From Albidovulum litorale (GTDB lineage Bacteria > Pseudomonadota > Alphaproteobacteria > Rhodobacterales > Rhodobacteraceae): a stretch of 64,000 bases of DNA. Position numbers and translations under genes: made by a program. A model generated the notes under the pieces. The model had not been told where the DNA came from. It searched no databases and saw nothing but the letters and a program-made list of their open reading frames with translations. How positions within the stretch are numbered: the first letter of the stretch is position 1; each line of letters opens with the position of its first letter. This document shows, one piece after another, positions 8,425 to 18,018 of this stretch. The stretch covers positions 310,001 to 374,000 of the forward strand of contig NZ_JAOWKZ010000003.1 of the NCBI RefSeq assembly GCF_025751495.1, read 5' to 3'.

Positions 8425-8844
8425 TCAGGCGGCCGTATCCACCACCTCGACCCCATGCGTCACCTCGGCCGTCTTGGCCATCATCGCCGAGGCGGAGCAG
8501 TATTTCTCGGCCGAAAGCTGCACTGCGCGTTCGACCTTGGCGGGGTTGAGGCCCCTGCCCTTTACCGTGAACTGCATATGGATCTTCACGAAAACCTTCG
8601 GCTCCGTCGTCGCACGTTCGGCGGTCAGGTCACAGGTGCAATCCTCAACCGGCTCGCGGCCCTTCTCAAGGATATGAATCACGTCGTAGGCGGCGCAGCC
8701 GCCGGTGCCGATCAGCACAAGCTCCATCGGGCTCGGCCCCGGTTTGCCACTCTCGCCATAGGCGTTGCCGAGAACGATCTGATGGCCCGCCTCAACCGTC
8801 CCGGTAAAGGTACGGTCCTCGACCCATTTCACGCGTGCTTTCAT
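8425..8844 (-). CDS. OsmC/Ohr-family protein
   Basis: This is a 139-residue OsmC-superfamily protein with the two family cysteines at C50 (in LIGTGGCAAYDV) and C116 (in EKYCSAS). These form a thiol peroxidase site in Ohr and OsmC. The overall pattern (GPSPMELVLIGTGGCAAYDVI) is closest to the YhfA-like branch, whose role is less defined than that of true Ohr. It ends 18 nt after the convergent ASST-like gene. Confidence 0.85.
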   Translation of the reverse strand: MKARVKWVEDRTFTGTVEAGHQIVLGNAYGESGKPGPSPMELVLIGTGGCAAYDVIHILEKGREPVEDCTCDLTAERATTEPKVFVKIHMQFTVKGRGLNPAKVERAVQLSAEKYCSASAMMAKTAEVTHGVEVVDTAA

Positions 8845-8904
8845 GATCTTCCCCTGTCTGACCGCCGCGCATCATGGCGACAAGGCAGGGTGGCTGCAAG
8901 GGTA

Positions 8905-10878
8905 CTAGGCCGGCTTTCGCACGAACAGGAAATAGGCCGGATTGATGCCCGTCTCGACCAGGGTAAAACCGAGCGCGCGGGCGGTTCGGGCGATGGCCGC
9001 CGTGCGGGGATTGTCGGCGGCGAAGAGGATCGCTGACAGGCCGAACTCCCGGACGCCCCTGCGCAAGGTGTCTTTTGTGTCCGGAGCGTCCGTCTTGCCG
9101 TTCACGAGGTCAAAGAGCGCATGACGCAGGCCTAGCGCCTCAGGCGTCATCGTGTGCCGGTAATGCACGAGGTATAGGTCGCGTACGGCGATCTGTCGGC
9201 GCAGCGGCTGTAACGTGGACAGCCAGACCGCAACCGGTTCAGGCGCCAGCACGGTATCTGCGGCCGTCGTCGCGCCTGCGACCTCCTGTGCGATCCGGTA
9301 GTCGCCTTGAACCACCTTCAGTCCGAGGGGATCAAGATGGCCGCCATTGCGCGGAGCAAGGATAGACAGTGGCGACAGGAGCGCGGCCAGAAGCGCTAGT
9401 CCGGGGATCACCGCGCGTAGTTTCGGTGACAGCCCGCGTACCAATGCTGCAAGACCGATGCCGGTCAGCGCCGGGATCGGGATCGCGTAGAACAGCCGGT
9501 AGTTGAGATTGCCGGTGACGTGATCGGCGAAGGAATCAAACAGAATTGGGTTGAACGGTAACGCGAGAAAAACCAGAAGCACCCCCGCTGAAAAGCGCCG
9601 CAGGAACCCGGCCGGTAAGAAAGACCAGACCGCGAGGCCAATCCAGAGCGTGACGAGGCCAGGCACATTGGCACCGAAGATCCGCAACGTCTCGCGTAAC
9701 GGCGGGATCACATCGGTGTATTCCGAGGCGAAGGCCCCGGTTGTCAACAGGACGACACCCCCCATCAAAACCGGCCAGAGGCTTGTTAGACCGCCGAGAA
9801 CGTAGCGGACCGGTTGCACCGGTCCAGTGATCAGCAAGGCGGAGAAGGCGAGAAAACCGGCAATGGGCGCAAGGTAGATGCCGTTGGCCGTCATGCCGAC
9901 CACTGCCGTCTGTGTCGCGGCCAGCAGTATCCAGTCACGCCGGCCGCCCGATGACCAGAAGCGGAGCGCGAAGAGATAGATCAGCGGCACGAGGATCGTG
10001 AAGGCAGCCCCCTTTCCCTGCTGGAAGCGGACAAAGCTGAAGTTGCCGTAACTGGCATTGGCGCCGGAATTCAGAAGCAGAAAGGTCAGGGTGAGCGCGA
10101 CGGCAATTAGCCAGTGTCCCGGCAACAGTCGGCGGGCCAAGGCGGCGAAGACAAGCACACTAAGTGCTGCCATCAGAGGTGGCCAGACCAGATGCGCAAC
10201 GGTGATGACCTGCCAGCCGGTCAGTCCGGCCATTGCGGCAAAGAGTGCGGGCAGCGCCTCCACCCGGTATGTGGGCAGATGAATGGGTTGGGCCGGGTCC
10301 CCGATCATCGTGTCCCATTGCAGGATCGGGCGCGGATCTTCGAGAATACCGACCGCAAGATTGAGGAAATTCGCGTCATCCTGATCCGGGCGTTGGATCA
10401 GAAGCGTGACCGCCATCGCGCCGACGATCAGAATAAGCAGGCCGAGAATATCGCGATAAGCGACCGGAGTAGCATCATCGGTCCGGCGTCCGGAAGAGGG
10501 CGCGGAATCGCGGCTCAGCACCCCAAAGATGAGCGTCAGCATGGAGATGAGCCAGAAGGCTGGATAGCTCTGGCCGCCGTAAAGCGCCGCAACGGCGACA
10601 AGCATCGCCGCCGCTGGGATGTAGCGGCGAAAAACGGACGCAGATGTGTTGCTCTTGGCCCCAATAACCACCTCGTCAACACCTTCTGGCACCAAGAAGG
10701 CGATAACAACACCACCGAACAGGGCAACGGCCAAGGCAGGGGTCAGAAATGCCGCGGACATCCCGGCCTGCACGCCAATATTGCAGATCACGGTCCAGAC
10801 CGCGAAGAAGCCGATTGGGCCCGCAACCGCACGTGTCAGCGCCCGGTCGAACGTCCTTCCGTCAACGTTTCGCAGCAT
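8905..10878 (-). CDS. Polytopic membrane protein, GT-C-like, unknown function
   Basis: This 657-residue protein has about a dozen hydrophobic segments (for example AFLTPALAVALFGGVVIAFL, ILGLLILIVGAMAVTLLI, LIAVALTLTFLLLNSG, VLLVFLALPF) and a soluble C-terminal tail of about 130 residues. Its size, topology and loop residues near RPDQDDANFLNLAVGI resemble integral-membrane GT-C glycosyltransferases, though no definite signature is visible. The start MLRNVDGRTF at 10878 overlaps the GtrA gene by 17 bp; a longer reading to 11100 would run far into GtrA. Context with GtrA and a GT2 enzyme suggests transfer of a lipid-linked sugar to a periplasmic acceptor. Confidence 0.65.
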   Translation of the reverse strand: MLRNVDGRTFDRALTRAVAGPIGFFAVWTVICNIGVQAGMSAAFLTPALAVALFGGVVIAFLVPEGVDEVVIGAKSNTSASVFRRYIPAAAMLVAVAALYGGQSYPAFWLISMLTLIFGVLSRDSAPSSGRRTDDATPVAYRDILGLLILIVGAMAVTLLIQRPDQDDANFLNLAVGILEDPRPILQWDTMIGDPAQPIHLPTYRVEALPALFAAMAGLTGWQVITVAHLVWPPLMAALSVLVFAALARRLLPGHWLIAVALTLTFLLLNSGANASYGNFSFVRFQQGKGAAFTILVPLIYLFALRFWSSGGRRDWILLAATQTAVVGMTANGIYLAPIAGFLAFSALLITGPVQPVRYVLGGLTSLWPVLMGGVVLLTTGAFASEYTDVIPPLRETLRIFGANVPGLVTLWIGLAVWSFLPAGFLRRFSAGVLLVFLALPFNPILFDSFADHVTGNLNYRLFYAIPIPALTGIGLAALVRGLSPKLRAVIPGLALLAALLSPLSILAPRNGGHLDPLGLKVVQGDYRIAQEVAGATTAADTVLAPEPVAVWLSTLQPLRRQIAVRDLYLVHYRHTMTPEALGLRHALFDLVNGKTDAPDTKDTLRRGVREFGLSAILFAADNPRTAAIARTARALGFTLVETGINPAYFLFVRKPA

Positions 10879-11278
10879 TCCCGTCTCCGGCGACAAAGAC
10901 GAATCTGGCGGACAGGAAATAGGTGAGGAACATCGCCACCACTGAAGCAATGGCCTGCGGAAGCGCCGGATATTCCCTGGCCCAACCATAAAGTGCGATG
11001 AAAGTTGTGTAGACCACGAGATTGACCGAAACGCCTGCGATCTGCGAGCCGAAATATTTTGAGAAAATCCGGGTTTGGCCGCCTCCACCCCTGCGGTCAC
11101 CGAAGGTCCAGACCCGGTTCAGGAAATACGTGGCCGCAACGGCAAGCCCGAATGACGGCACGCGGCTAAGCAGTGGGTCGACGCCGAAACCGTTGGCAAG
11201 GATCGTGAGCACGCCCGCATCGACGAGAAAACCGATGCTGCCGACCCCCACGAACCGCGATTTTCGGCGCAAGGTCAC
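10862..11278 (-). CDS. GtrA-family membrane protein
   Basis: This is a 138-residue, four-helix membrane protein with the GtrA signature (FVGVGSIGFLVDAGVLTIL, then FLNRVWTFGDR and a C-terminal FLSARFVF). GtrA proteins are thought to flip or present polyprenyl-phosphate sugars made by GT2 partners. The GTG start at 11278 forms a GTGA overlap with the stop of the GT2 gene, and the 3' end overlaps the polytopic protein. The three genes are therefore one translationally coupled unit. Confidence 0.85.
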   Translation of the reverse strand: MTLRRKSRFVGVGSIGFLVDAGVLTILANGFGVDPLLSRVPSFGLAVAATYFLNRVWTFGDRRGGGGQTRIFSKYFGSQIAGVSVNLVVYTTFIALYGWAREYPALPQAIASVVAMFLTYFLSARFVFVAGDGNAAKR

Positions 11279-12282
11279 CGCACCGCGCCCTTGCGTTCGG
11301 CGGCGATTACGGGTCGGGGTGCTTCCCCCGCCCTGCGCATGAGTTCGGCGTGGATCGAGGGGAACGACAGATAGTGCAGCCGCTTCATCTCGCGCCGGCC
11401 GCGCGTCGTCGTATCAAGAATCAAACCCGCGACCAGACTCAGCATTGCGATCATCATCAGCGACGCGGCCAGAATCGCCGTTGGGAATTTCAGCACCAGA
11501 CCGGTTTTCATGAACGCGTAGACGACTGGCAGGCCAAAGGCGAGCGATGCGGTCGCCGCGACGGCGGACATTACCGAAAAGAAAGCTAGCGGCCGTTCGT
11601 CGCGGATAAGCCGGGCAACGGTCCGCAAAATCCGCCAGCCATCGCGGAAGGTCGAAAGCTTGCTTTCCGACCCGTCGGGCCGGTCGAAATAGCTGGTCCT
11701 GAGCTCACCGATGGGCATCCGCAGTTCCAGCGCGTGTACCGCCAGTTCGGTCTCGGTCTCGAACCCCTGCGACAGGGCCGGGAAGGATTTCACGAACCGC
11801 TTCGACAGACCTTTATAGCCCGACAGCATGTCGTTGATCTCTGTGCCGAAGATCGACCGGACCATGCCGGTGAACATCAGATTGCCGAATTTGTGGCCGG
11901 GCCTGTAGGCGGCCTCCAGGTCAGTCACGCGCACGCAGTTAAGAAAGTCGAGCCCTTCGTCCAGCATCCGGCGCACGATTTCGGTCGCGGCGCTGGCGTC
12001 ATACGTCGCGTCGCCGTCGACAATGATGTAGATATCGGCGTCAATGTCGCTGAACATACGACGCACGACATTGCCCTTGCCCTGTCGTCTTTCACTGCGA
12101 ACGATGGCACCGGCCGTCTTGGCGCATTCGACGGTTGCGTCTGTGGAGTTGTTGTCGAAGACGAAGACGGTTGCAGACGGCAAGGCATCACGGAAGTCCG
12201 CCACGACCTTCGCGACGGTTTTCTCCTCATTATAACAAGGTATTAAAACAGATATTCTGGGAAACTGATCCATCGCCGTCAC
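11275..12282 (-). CDS. Glycosyltransferase family 2, DPM1/GtrB-like
   Basis: This 335-residue protein has an N-terminal GT2 domain (ISVLIPCYNEEKTVAKVV, then the DxD-type motif IIVDGDATYD and the acceptor region LSGYKGLSKRF) and two C-terminal membrane helices (near residues 245-300). That layout matches polyprenyl-phosphate sugar transferases such as DPM synthase and GtrB. GTG at 12282 is preferred as start because AGGAG sits 8 nt upstream. The ATG at 12273 is the alternative, and the longest reading (12348) lacks a good site. It feeds the GtrA/polytopic pair in the same operon. Confidence 0.85.
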   Translation of the reverse strand: MTAMDQFPRISVLIPCYNEEKTVAKVVADFRDALPSATVFVFDNNSTDATVECAKTAGAIVRSERRQGKGNVVRRMFSDIDADIYIIVDGDATYDASAATEIVRRMLDEGLDFLNCVRVTDLEAAYRPGHKFGNLMFTGMVRSIFGTEINDMLSGYKGLSKRFVKSFPALSQGFETETELAVHALELRMPIGELRTSYFDRPDGSESKLSTFRDGWRILRTVARLIRDERPLAFFSVMSAVAATASLAFGLPVVYAFMKTGLVLKFPTAILAASLMMIAMLSLVAGLILDTTTRGRREMKRLHYLSFPSIHAELMRRAGEAPRPVIAAERKGAVR

Positions 12283-12416
12283 AAAGCGATCTCCTGCTGA
12301 TACTGTCATGAGGGCATGGCCAGCCCGCACGCTCACCCGGCTGACCATACCGGCCCCTCGCGACTCTGCCGCAACCGGACCCCAATCGCAATGAAAGACC
12401 GGCGCTGTCCTCCCGG

Positions 12417-13823
12417 TCAGGTGCGCCCGAATTCGTCCTCGATCCGTTCGATATCGTCTTCCTCAAGGTAACTGCCGGTCTGAACCTCGATGATCTCGAC
12501 CGGAATCTTGCCGGGATTGGCCAGCCGATGGACCGAGCCGATCGGGATATAGACGCTTTCATTCTCATGCAGGATCGACACTTTGGCATCGACCGTGACC
12601 TCGGCCGTACCCCGCACGACGACCCAGTGTTCGGCGCGGTGGTGGTGTTTCTGCAAGGAAAGCTTCGCGCCGGGCTTCACGACGATGCGCTTGACCCGGA
12701 AGCGTTCGCCAAGGTCCATTGTCTGGTACCAGCCCCAGGGCCGGTGGTTGCGGATATGTTCGACCGCCTCGGCCCGGTCCGCCCCCTTCAGCGCGCCAAC
12801 AAGGCCCTTCACGTCCTGTGCCTTTTCACGCGGCGCGACCATGATCGCATCCGGCGTTTCGATTATGGCGAGCCCTTCGACACCAACAGCGCAGACGAGC
12901 CGCCCCTCGGAATGGATCAGGTTGTCCTTCGCCTCGAACGCGAACCCGTCACCGCGGATCGCGTTGCCCACGGCATCCTTGTCGGATTCCGTCCAGACCG
13001 CATCCCAGTCGCCGACATCGGACCAGCGGAACCGGCCCGGTGCCACGCGGGCCTCGCGCGTCTTTTCCATGAAACCGTGATCGAACGAGATCGCACGGGC
13101 CTTGCCAAAGCTCTTGCCTGGCACCCACATGCCGAGATCCTCGATCATACCGGCGACGGCCTGCGTCACATGCTCGACCGTGTCGGGTTCGACGGCGCGC
13201 ACCGCCTCGATCAGCCAGCCCGCGCGGAAGCAGAACATGCCCGCATTCCACAGGCAGCCTTCCGCGATCAACTTTTCCGCCCGCGCCTCGTCGGGTTTTT
13301 CAACGAAACGTTCGACCGGCGATGTACCATCTTTTGCCGCAGCCCCGGGTTTGATGTAGCCAAGCCCTGTCGACGGACCGGTCGGCGTCACACCGACAAG
13401 GGCGATCCCCGATTTGCGCACTGATCCGGCGGCGGTATGTACGGCCTCGCTCAGCGCCGATGCATCGCGAATGAGGTGATCGGAGGGCATCACCGCCAAG
13501 ACCTGATCGGGGTCGTCCACCGCCGCAATCGCCGCTGCGAGCAGAACCGCCGCCAGCGTGTCGCGCCGCTCAGGCTCGATCACCACACGGGCCTCGGGCG
13601 CCACCGCCTCCACCTGATCGCGGATGGTGAACCGCACGGCATGGGCGCCGATGACCATCGGCGCACCAAAACCGTTTCCGGCCACACGCGCCAGCGTCAT
13701 CTGCAACAGCGTCTGGTCGCCGAGGATCGGCAGAAGCTGCTTGGCCATTCCCTCACGCGACACCGGCCAGAGGCGCGTACCGGTCCCGCCACACAGGATC
13801 ACCGGCAGGATCTTGTCACTCAT
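12417..13823 (-). CDS. manC: Mannose-1-phosphate guanylyltransferase / mannose-6-phosphate isomerase
   Basis: This 468-residue bifunctional type II enzyme has an N-terminal nucleotidyltransferase with GGTGTRLWPVSREGMAKQLL (residues 12-31) and FVEKPD. A C-terminal cupin (PWGWYQTMDLGERFRVKRI, then KLSLQKHHHRAEHWVVV) carries the metal-binding histidines. It converts fructose-6-P to mannose-6-P and mannose-1-P to GDP-mannose for exopolysaccharide or lipopolysaccharide. The phosphohexomutase needed between the two steps is encoded divergently next door. Confidence 0.95.
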   Translation of the reverse strand: MSDKILPVILCGGTGTRLWPVSREGMAKQLLPILGDQTLLQMTLARVAGNGFGAPMVIGAHAVRFTIRDQVEAVAPEARVVIEPERRDTLAAVLLAAAIAAVDDPDQVLAVMPSDHLIRDASALSEAVHTAAGSVRKSGIALVGVTPTGPSTGLGYIKPGAAAKDGTSPVERFVEKPDEARAEKLIAEGCLWNAGMFCFRAGWLIEAVRAVEPDTVEHVTQAVAGMIEDLGMWVPGKSFGKARAISFDHGFMEKTREARVAPGRFRWSDVGDWDAVWTESDKDAVGNAIRGDGFAFEAKDNLIHSEGRLVCAVGVEGLAIIETPDAIMVAPREKAQDVKGLVGALKGADRAEAVEHIRNHRPWGWYQTMDLGERFRVKRIVVKPGAKLSLQKHHHRAEHWVVVRGTAEVTVDAKVSILHENESVYIPIGSVHRLANPGKIPVEIIEVQTGSYLEEDDIERIEDEFGRT

Positions 13824-14112
13824 ATTCCATCACTCCGCATTCAGGCGTCCGAAAAGAATAACCGGGGCCACGCCGGGGCGCGACTTCGCGTGCAGGGAAT
13901 ACCTCGATTGGCAGGCAACTGGAAACAATCGACGTCGTTCAACATTATTTCCGACAATGTCTTTGCCCAAGGGCAACCGGGATTCGCAGGGGCGCGGTGA
14001 AAGGCCATCAGAATGGTATCTTCAACGGTGCGGACTATACATCGCGGCCCGATCTGTCACAATGATCCACGCTAAACCACTGAAAGTAAACCACGGAAAG
14101 TCATCGCTATCC

Positions 14113-15495
14113 ATGCCCCCCAAATTCGGCACGAGTGGCCTGCGCGGCCTTGTCAGCGACCTGACCGACGGACTTTGCGCAGGTTATGTGCGCGCCTTTC
14201 TGCAGGTCACGCCCCATTCCGGGCAGTTGATGATCGGCCGCGACCTGCGACCGTCGTCGGAACGGATCGCGGCGGCGGTCGCGGCGGCGGCGGCGGCAGA
14301 GGGTCTGACACCGGTCGATTGCGGGGCCCTGCCGACACCGGCGCTGGCGCTTGCGGCGATGGAGGCCGGAGCGCCGTCGGTAATGGTGACCGGCAGCCAT
14401 ATCCCGGCTGATCGAAACGGGCTGAAGTTCTACACCGCCAATGGCGAGATCACCAAGGCGGACGAGGCAGCGATCCTGCGGGTCTATGCGGGCGAAACCG
14501 ACTGCCCGCCGGTCGAGGCGGTCGAGGACCCCGAGGCCGTGCCCAGCTATCGCCGCCGTTATCTGAGCTACCTTGGCCGCAGCGCGCTGTCGGGGCTCAG
14601 GATCGGCGTCTATGAACACAGTTCGGTAGCCCGCGATCTGCTGTCCGAGACGTTGCGATTTCTCGGGGCCGAAACGGTGTCTCTTGGCCGGTCCGAGACG
14701 TTCATTCCGGTCGATACCGAGGCCGTCGATACCGCAACGCGGGACATGCTCGCAGGATGGGCTGCGGAACACGGCCTGACCGCGATCGTCTCGACCGACG
14801 GCGATGCTGATCGCCCGCTGATGGCCGATGCGGCCGGACGTGTGATCCCCGGCGACGTTCTGGGCGTTCTGACTGCAAGCCTAATCGGGGCCGATACCGT
14901 GGTGACGCCGGTTTCCTCCAATACCATGATCGAGCTTTCGGGCCGGTTCACCCGGGTTGTCCGCACGAAAATCGGGTCCCCCTATGTGATCGCCGCGATG
15001 CAGTCGGCCCCGAAAAGCGCCCGTGTCGCCGGGTTCGAGGCCAATGGCGGCTTTCTTCTGGGCTTCGCCGCCGAGGGACGCGGCGGCCTGATCGCGCCCC
15101 TGGCCACGCGTGACGCGTTCCTGCCGATCCTCCTGCCGCTCGCCGAATGTGTGCGGCGCAGTGTCGGGCTGGCCGATCTAGTGGCGGCCCTGCCCGCTCG
15201 GGCAACCGCCAGTGACCGTCTGACCGGGGTTGAAACCGAAAAATCGCTGGCGCTGGTCGAGCTGCTGTCGACCGAGCCGGAGGCACGGCAGGTGTTTTTC
15301 GACGGCAACGGCCCAGAAGCCGCGATCGACAAGACCGATGGCCTGCGCGTGACCTTCCAGTCAGGCAACATCCTGCACCTGCGTCCCTCGGGCAACGCGC
15401 CGGAACTGCGCTGTTACGCCGAGGCGGAAGATACCGAAACCGCCGCCGAACTGGTGCAAAAAACGCTGGAAGTTGCGCGCGAGGCCATCGGCTAA
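14113..15495 (+). CDS. Phosphomannomutase/phosphoglucomutase
   Basis: This is a 460-residue alpha-D-phosphohexomutase. The phosphoserine loop is TGSHIPADRNG with Ser95 (TGSH in place of the common TASH), the metal loop is STDGDADRP with D229/D231/D233, and the sugar/phosphate-binding loops are FEANGGFLLG and RPSGNAPELRCY. It interconverts mannose-6-P and mannose-1-P (and possibly glucose phosphates), feeding manC. A GCG-rich run encodes an alanine-rich helix at residues 53-62. The ATG at 14113 begins at the conserved MPPKFGTSGLRG; an in-frame ATG at 14062 would add 17 residues. The 289-nt divergent gap to manC contains no other ORF and presumably holds both promoters. Confidence 0.9.
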   Translation: MPPKFGTSGLRGLVSDLTDGLCAGYVRAFLQVTPHSGQLMIGRDLRPSSERIAAAVAAAAAAEGLTPVDCGALPTPALALAAMEAGAPSVMVTGSHIPADRNGLKFYTANGEITKADEAAILRVYAGETDCPPVEAVEDPEAVPSYRRRYLSYLGRSALSGLRIGVYEHSSVARDLLSETLRFLGAETVSLGRSETFIPVDTEAVDTATRDMLAGWAAEHGLTAIVSTDGDADRPLMADAAGRVIPGDVLGVLTASLIGADTVVTPVSSNTMIELSGRFTRVVRTKIGSPYVIAAMQSAPKSARVAGFEANGGFLLGFAAEGRGGLIAPLATRDAFLPILLPLAECVRRSVGLADLVAALPARATASDRLTGVETEKSLALVELLSTEPEARQVFFDGNGPEAAIDKTDGLRVTFQSGNILHLRPSGNAPELRCYAEAEDTETAAELVQKTLEVAREAIG

Positions 15496-15510
15496 ACGCG
15501 CGACCTTGGA

Positions 15511-16512
15511 TCACGTCCGGGACGGGGTTTTCACCATGACCCTGTCCGGCGTGTGGATCACCTTTTCCCCGGCCACGAAATCATCCAGCGAGAAGGTCCA
15601 GATTCCACGCGGCCAGCGCAGATCCATATGGCGCAAACGGGGCCGATAGACGGCCGTGTAAAGCGTGCCGAAACCGCGCGAAAACGCTGTCGAATAAAGC
15701 GGCGGGCGCAGGAAGGCGCCGATGAACTTCTCCTCAGGCTCCACATGCAGGGTTAGCCGTTGAAGCAGGAAACGTTCCCTTTCCACCGTCGCGGTCATGC
15801 GGGCATGGTCAGTCCATTCGACCGACTTCTGGTGGTTCGTCGCGACCGCCGCATGGGTGATCTGGGCAGGCCGGTCCGGTGCCATCAGAGCCGTCAGAAA
15901 GTGGCGTTTGGCGTCAAGCACCGTGACATTGTAGCTCATATGCGTCGGGATGCGGGCCAGCGCCTTGCCCGCCTCTTCCGCCGTCGTACAGGTTTCCAAC
16001 ACGTAACGCAGGATCAGCGGCACGCCGAACCCCTCGCCCACGACCTGCCGCCCACCGAAGGTCAGCGATACCGCAAGCCCGGCGTCGTTCATCCCGTCCA
16101 CAAGCCCCCAGAGCCCGTCCGACGTGCCAAGCACCCGGCGCCCACGCCAGTTGGTGCGCATGATGAGGCGGTCGAACGCCGCAGGGCTGTAATCATAGTT
16201 CCGCACCATGACCGGTTCGCGCCCCGGCCAGATCGCCTGCGAACAGCCCGAAAGATATGGCGGAGGTCGCCAGAAACTCAGGAACCGGGCGGCATGATCG
16301 CCCCCACCCGCAAGTTCACAAAGCTGGTCATAGAGCCCGACCAGTTCCGGCATATGCGCCTCAAGCGCCTTGCGGCTTTCCCAATACGGCGGCCGCGGAC
16401 CTTCACCCTCGCGCAGCCACCAGCGGTGGTAATCCGGCCAATACTCATGGAAAAGCGCGGCCCAAACCGGGCCAAGCTCCTCGATATCGACGGCGCGCCA
16501 GAGATAGTCCAT
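15511..16512 (-). CDS. C45-family autoproteolytic acyltransferase/hydrolase
   Basis: This 333-residue Ntn-fold protein is related to acyl-CoA:6-aminopenicillanate acyltransferase. The nucleophile is most likely C90 in YLSGCSQAIW, with self-cleavage predicted between G89 and C90. The following RNYDY and the LVDGMNDAGLAVSLTFGG segment are typical of the family. Members make or break amide bonds on small molecules; relatives include hydrolases of beta-alanyl amines. It is the last gene of a four-gene minus-strand operon, 32 nt after the ATP-grasp gene. Substrate is unknown, and either acyl transfer or amide hydrolysis is possible. Confidence 0.8.
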   Translation of the reverse strand: MDYLWRAVDIEELGPVWAALFHEYWPDYHRWWLREGEGPRPPYWESRKALEAHMPELVGLYDQLCELAGGGDHAARFLSFWRPPPYLSGCSQAIWPGREPVMVRNYDYSPAAFDRLIMRTNWRGRRVLGTSDGLWGLVDGMNDAGLAVSLTFGGRQVVGEGFGVPLILRYVLETCTTAEEAGKALARIPTHMSYNVTVLDAKRHFLTALMAPDRPAQITHAAVATNHQKSVEWTDHARMTATVERERFLLQRLTLHVEPEEKFIGAFLRPPLYSTAFSRGFGTLYTAVYRPRLRHMDLRWPRGIWTFSLDDFVAGEKVIHTPDRVMVKTPSRT

Positions 16513-16544
16513 TGCAGCTATGTGCCGGGGCTTGCCCCCGAAGT

Positions 16545-18005
16545 CTACATGATCTTGAAGGCAGGATCGGCAAAGGCCGGTCCCGCTTCAGCTGACGGCA
16601 GCGGCCGGGCGGCAAAGCCCTGCTTGATGCCGTGGATCCACTTCTTGGCCCTTTCGTTCAGCTTGAACCCATTGGTCATCGAGCGTCCGCGGGTGACGAG
16701 AATACCGAGGTCGGCCCCTTCATAGCGATAATCACCGGGCTTCAGGATACGCAGGAAGAAGGCCTCGTTTTCGGATTCAACCGCGCGGCGGTGATAGTCG
16801 AAGCGGTCATAGACGACCCGGCCATCCTCCAGCATCCGGTAGATGCCCGATTGCGGGGCATGGGTGACGATGTCCACCGAATCCTCGGTATGCTTGATCA
16901 CCATCTGCGACCACGAGTCGATCATCGACTGATCGGCCCATCGGGCGTTCAGTTCCTCCACATCTAGATGGAACTTTTTCTTTGAGAATTCTAGGAGATG
17001 GAAGAGGAACAAGGGCGCATCGGCATGGGCAAAGGCCGCGTGGTTGGTCATCGACGACGCCCCGGTGATGCGGGGGTTCAACTCGCCCAGCCAAATCTCG
17101 CCCGTCTTTTTGTCGATCAGGAAATCAAGCTCGAAATAGCCGCGATAGCCTTCTTTCCGAAGCTGTTCGCCGAACTGGAACGTGAGTTCCCGCGCGCGTT
17201 GACGGGTCTTCGGCGGGAAGGCGGTGGAGAAGATTTCGTTGCCGCACCAGCCGCCACGATAAGGGGTGAGTTCCTTGAATCCCACAAGCTCGGTCATCAG
17301 CGGGCCGACGATGGTGCCCTCTTTCGTGGCGCAGGCCTCGATGGCAGACCCCCGGCAATCGATCCGCTTCATGATCTTTATTTCGCCCTCACCGACAATC
17401 TCATGCTCATGACGGCGGAAATCGGCCTCGGACTTGATGAAGAACGTGGTATGGCCGCTGTCACCGAAGGCCGATTGCAGTACCAGGTCATGACCGAGCC
17501 CGGCCTTGTCACAGATCTTCTTCAGGTGATCGTAGCTTTTCACCTCCGACAAAGTGTTCGGCACCGATGGCACGCCCGCCTTGTTGCCGATGCGGACCGT
17601 CTCGATCTTGTTGTCGCACTTGGTCCGAAGCTTCGCCTTCGGGAACCAGACCTCACCGCCCAGTTCCTTGGCTAACCGCTCGGTTTCCTCGTCAAACATC
17701 AGGAAGACGAATTTCGGCTTGCCACCACGCCGCTTGATCAGGTCGATCACCTCCTTGTGCTGCAGAAGGTAGTTGTTGATCTCTTCGATCGACTGGAATT
17801 CCGCATGCGGCTGCTCGGAGGGGCAGAAGACGTTCGGATGGCGGCCATCATAGCAATCGATGTAACATATGTATTTGAAATTCTTGCACCATTCGTCGAT
17901 GCCCAGCAGATTGAAGTTCGTCGCGGATACGAAATAGATCGGGTCTTCGTTGCGGTGAAAGTGCCGGCGGATTTCCGAGATGTTCTTCAGTTCGCTGGTC
18001 GCCAT
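16545..18005 (-). CDS. ATP-grasp ligase (biotin carboxylase-like)
   Basis: This is a 486-residue ATP-grasp protein. Visible parts are a pre-ATP-grasp N-lobe (residues 1-125), a substrate/ATP lobe with LVLQSAFGDSGHTTF (175-188) and IKIMKRIDCRGSA, and the metal/phosphate site FELDFLID followed by GEIWLGELNPRITGAS with E308 and N310. Such enzymes activate a carboxylate as acyl-phosphate and join it to an amine or thiol. No biotin carrier partner or carboxylation motif is nearby, so amide-bond formation is more likely than carboxylation. The start has GGGAG 6 nt upstream and lies 13 nt after the decarboxylase stop. Residue use is Lys- and Asn-rich compared with its neighbours. Confidence 0.8.
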   Translation of the reverse strand: MATSELKNISEIRRHFHRNEDPIYFVSATNFNLLGIDEWCKNFKYICYIDCYDGRHPNVFCPSEQPHAEFQSIEEINNYLLQHKEVIDLIKRRGGKPKFVFLMFDEETERLAKELGGEVWFPKAKLRTKCDNKIETVRIGNKAGVPSVPNTLSEVKSYDHLKKICDKAGLGHDLVLQSAFGDSGHTTFFIKSEADFRRHEHEIVGEGEIKIMKRIDCRGSAIEACATKEGTIVGPLMTELVGFKELTPYRGGWCGNEIFSTAFPPKTRQRARELTFQFGEQLRKEGYRGYFELDFLIDKKTGEIWLGELNPRITGASSMTNHAAFAHADAPLFLFHLLEFSKKKFHLDVEELNARWADQSMIDSWSQMVIKHTEDSVDIVTHAPQSGIYRMLEDGRVVYDRFDYHRRAVESENEAFFLRILKPGDYRYEGADLGILVTRGRSMTNGFKLNERAKKWIHGIKQGFAARPLPSAEAGPAFADPAFKIM

Positions 18006-18018
18006 TTGATACTCCCTG

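Noticed and set aside
14274-14300. GCG-rich run as a simple-sequence repeat
   Set aside because: It encodes an alanine-rich helix in the phosphohexomutase, with third-base choice typical of the genome; no tandem repeat beyond coding constraints.
16545-18005. Biotin carboxylase subunit
   Set aside because: Although the fold is ATP-grasp, no biotin carrier or carboxyltransferase gene is adjacent and the classical biotin carboxylase motifs were not seen; a ligase role fits context better.
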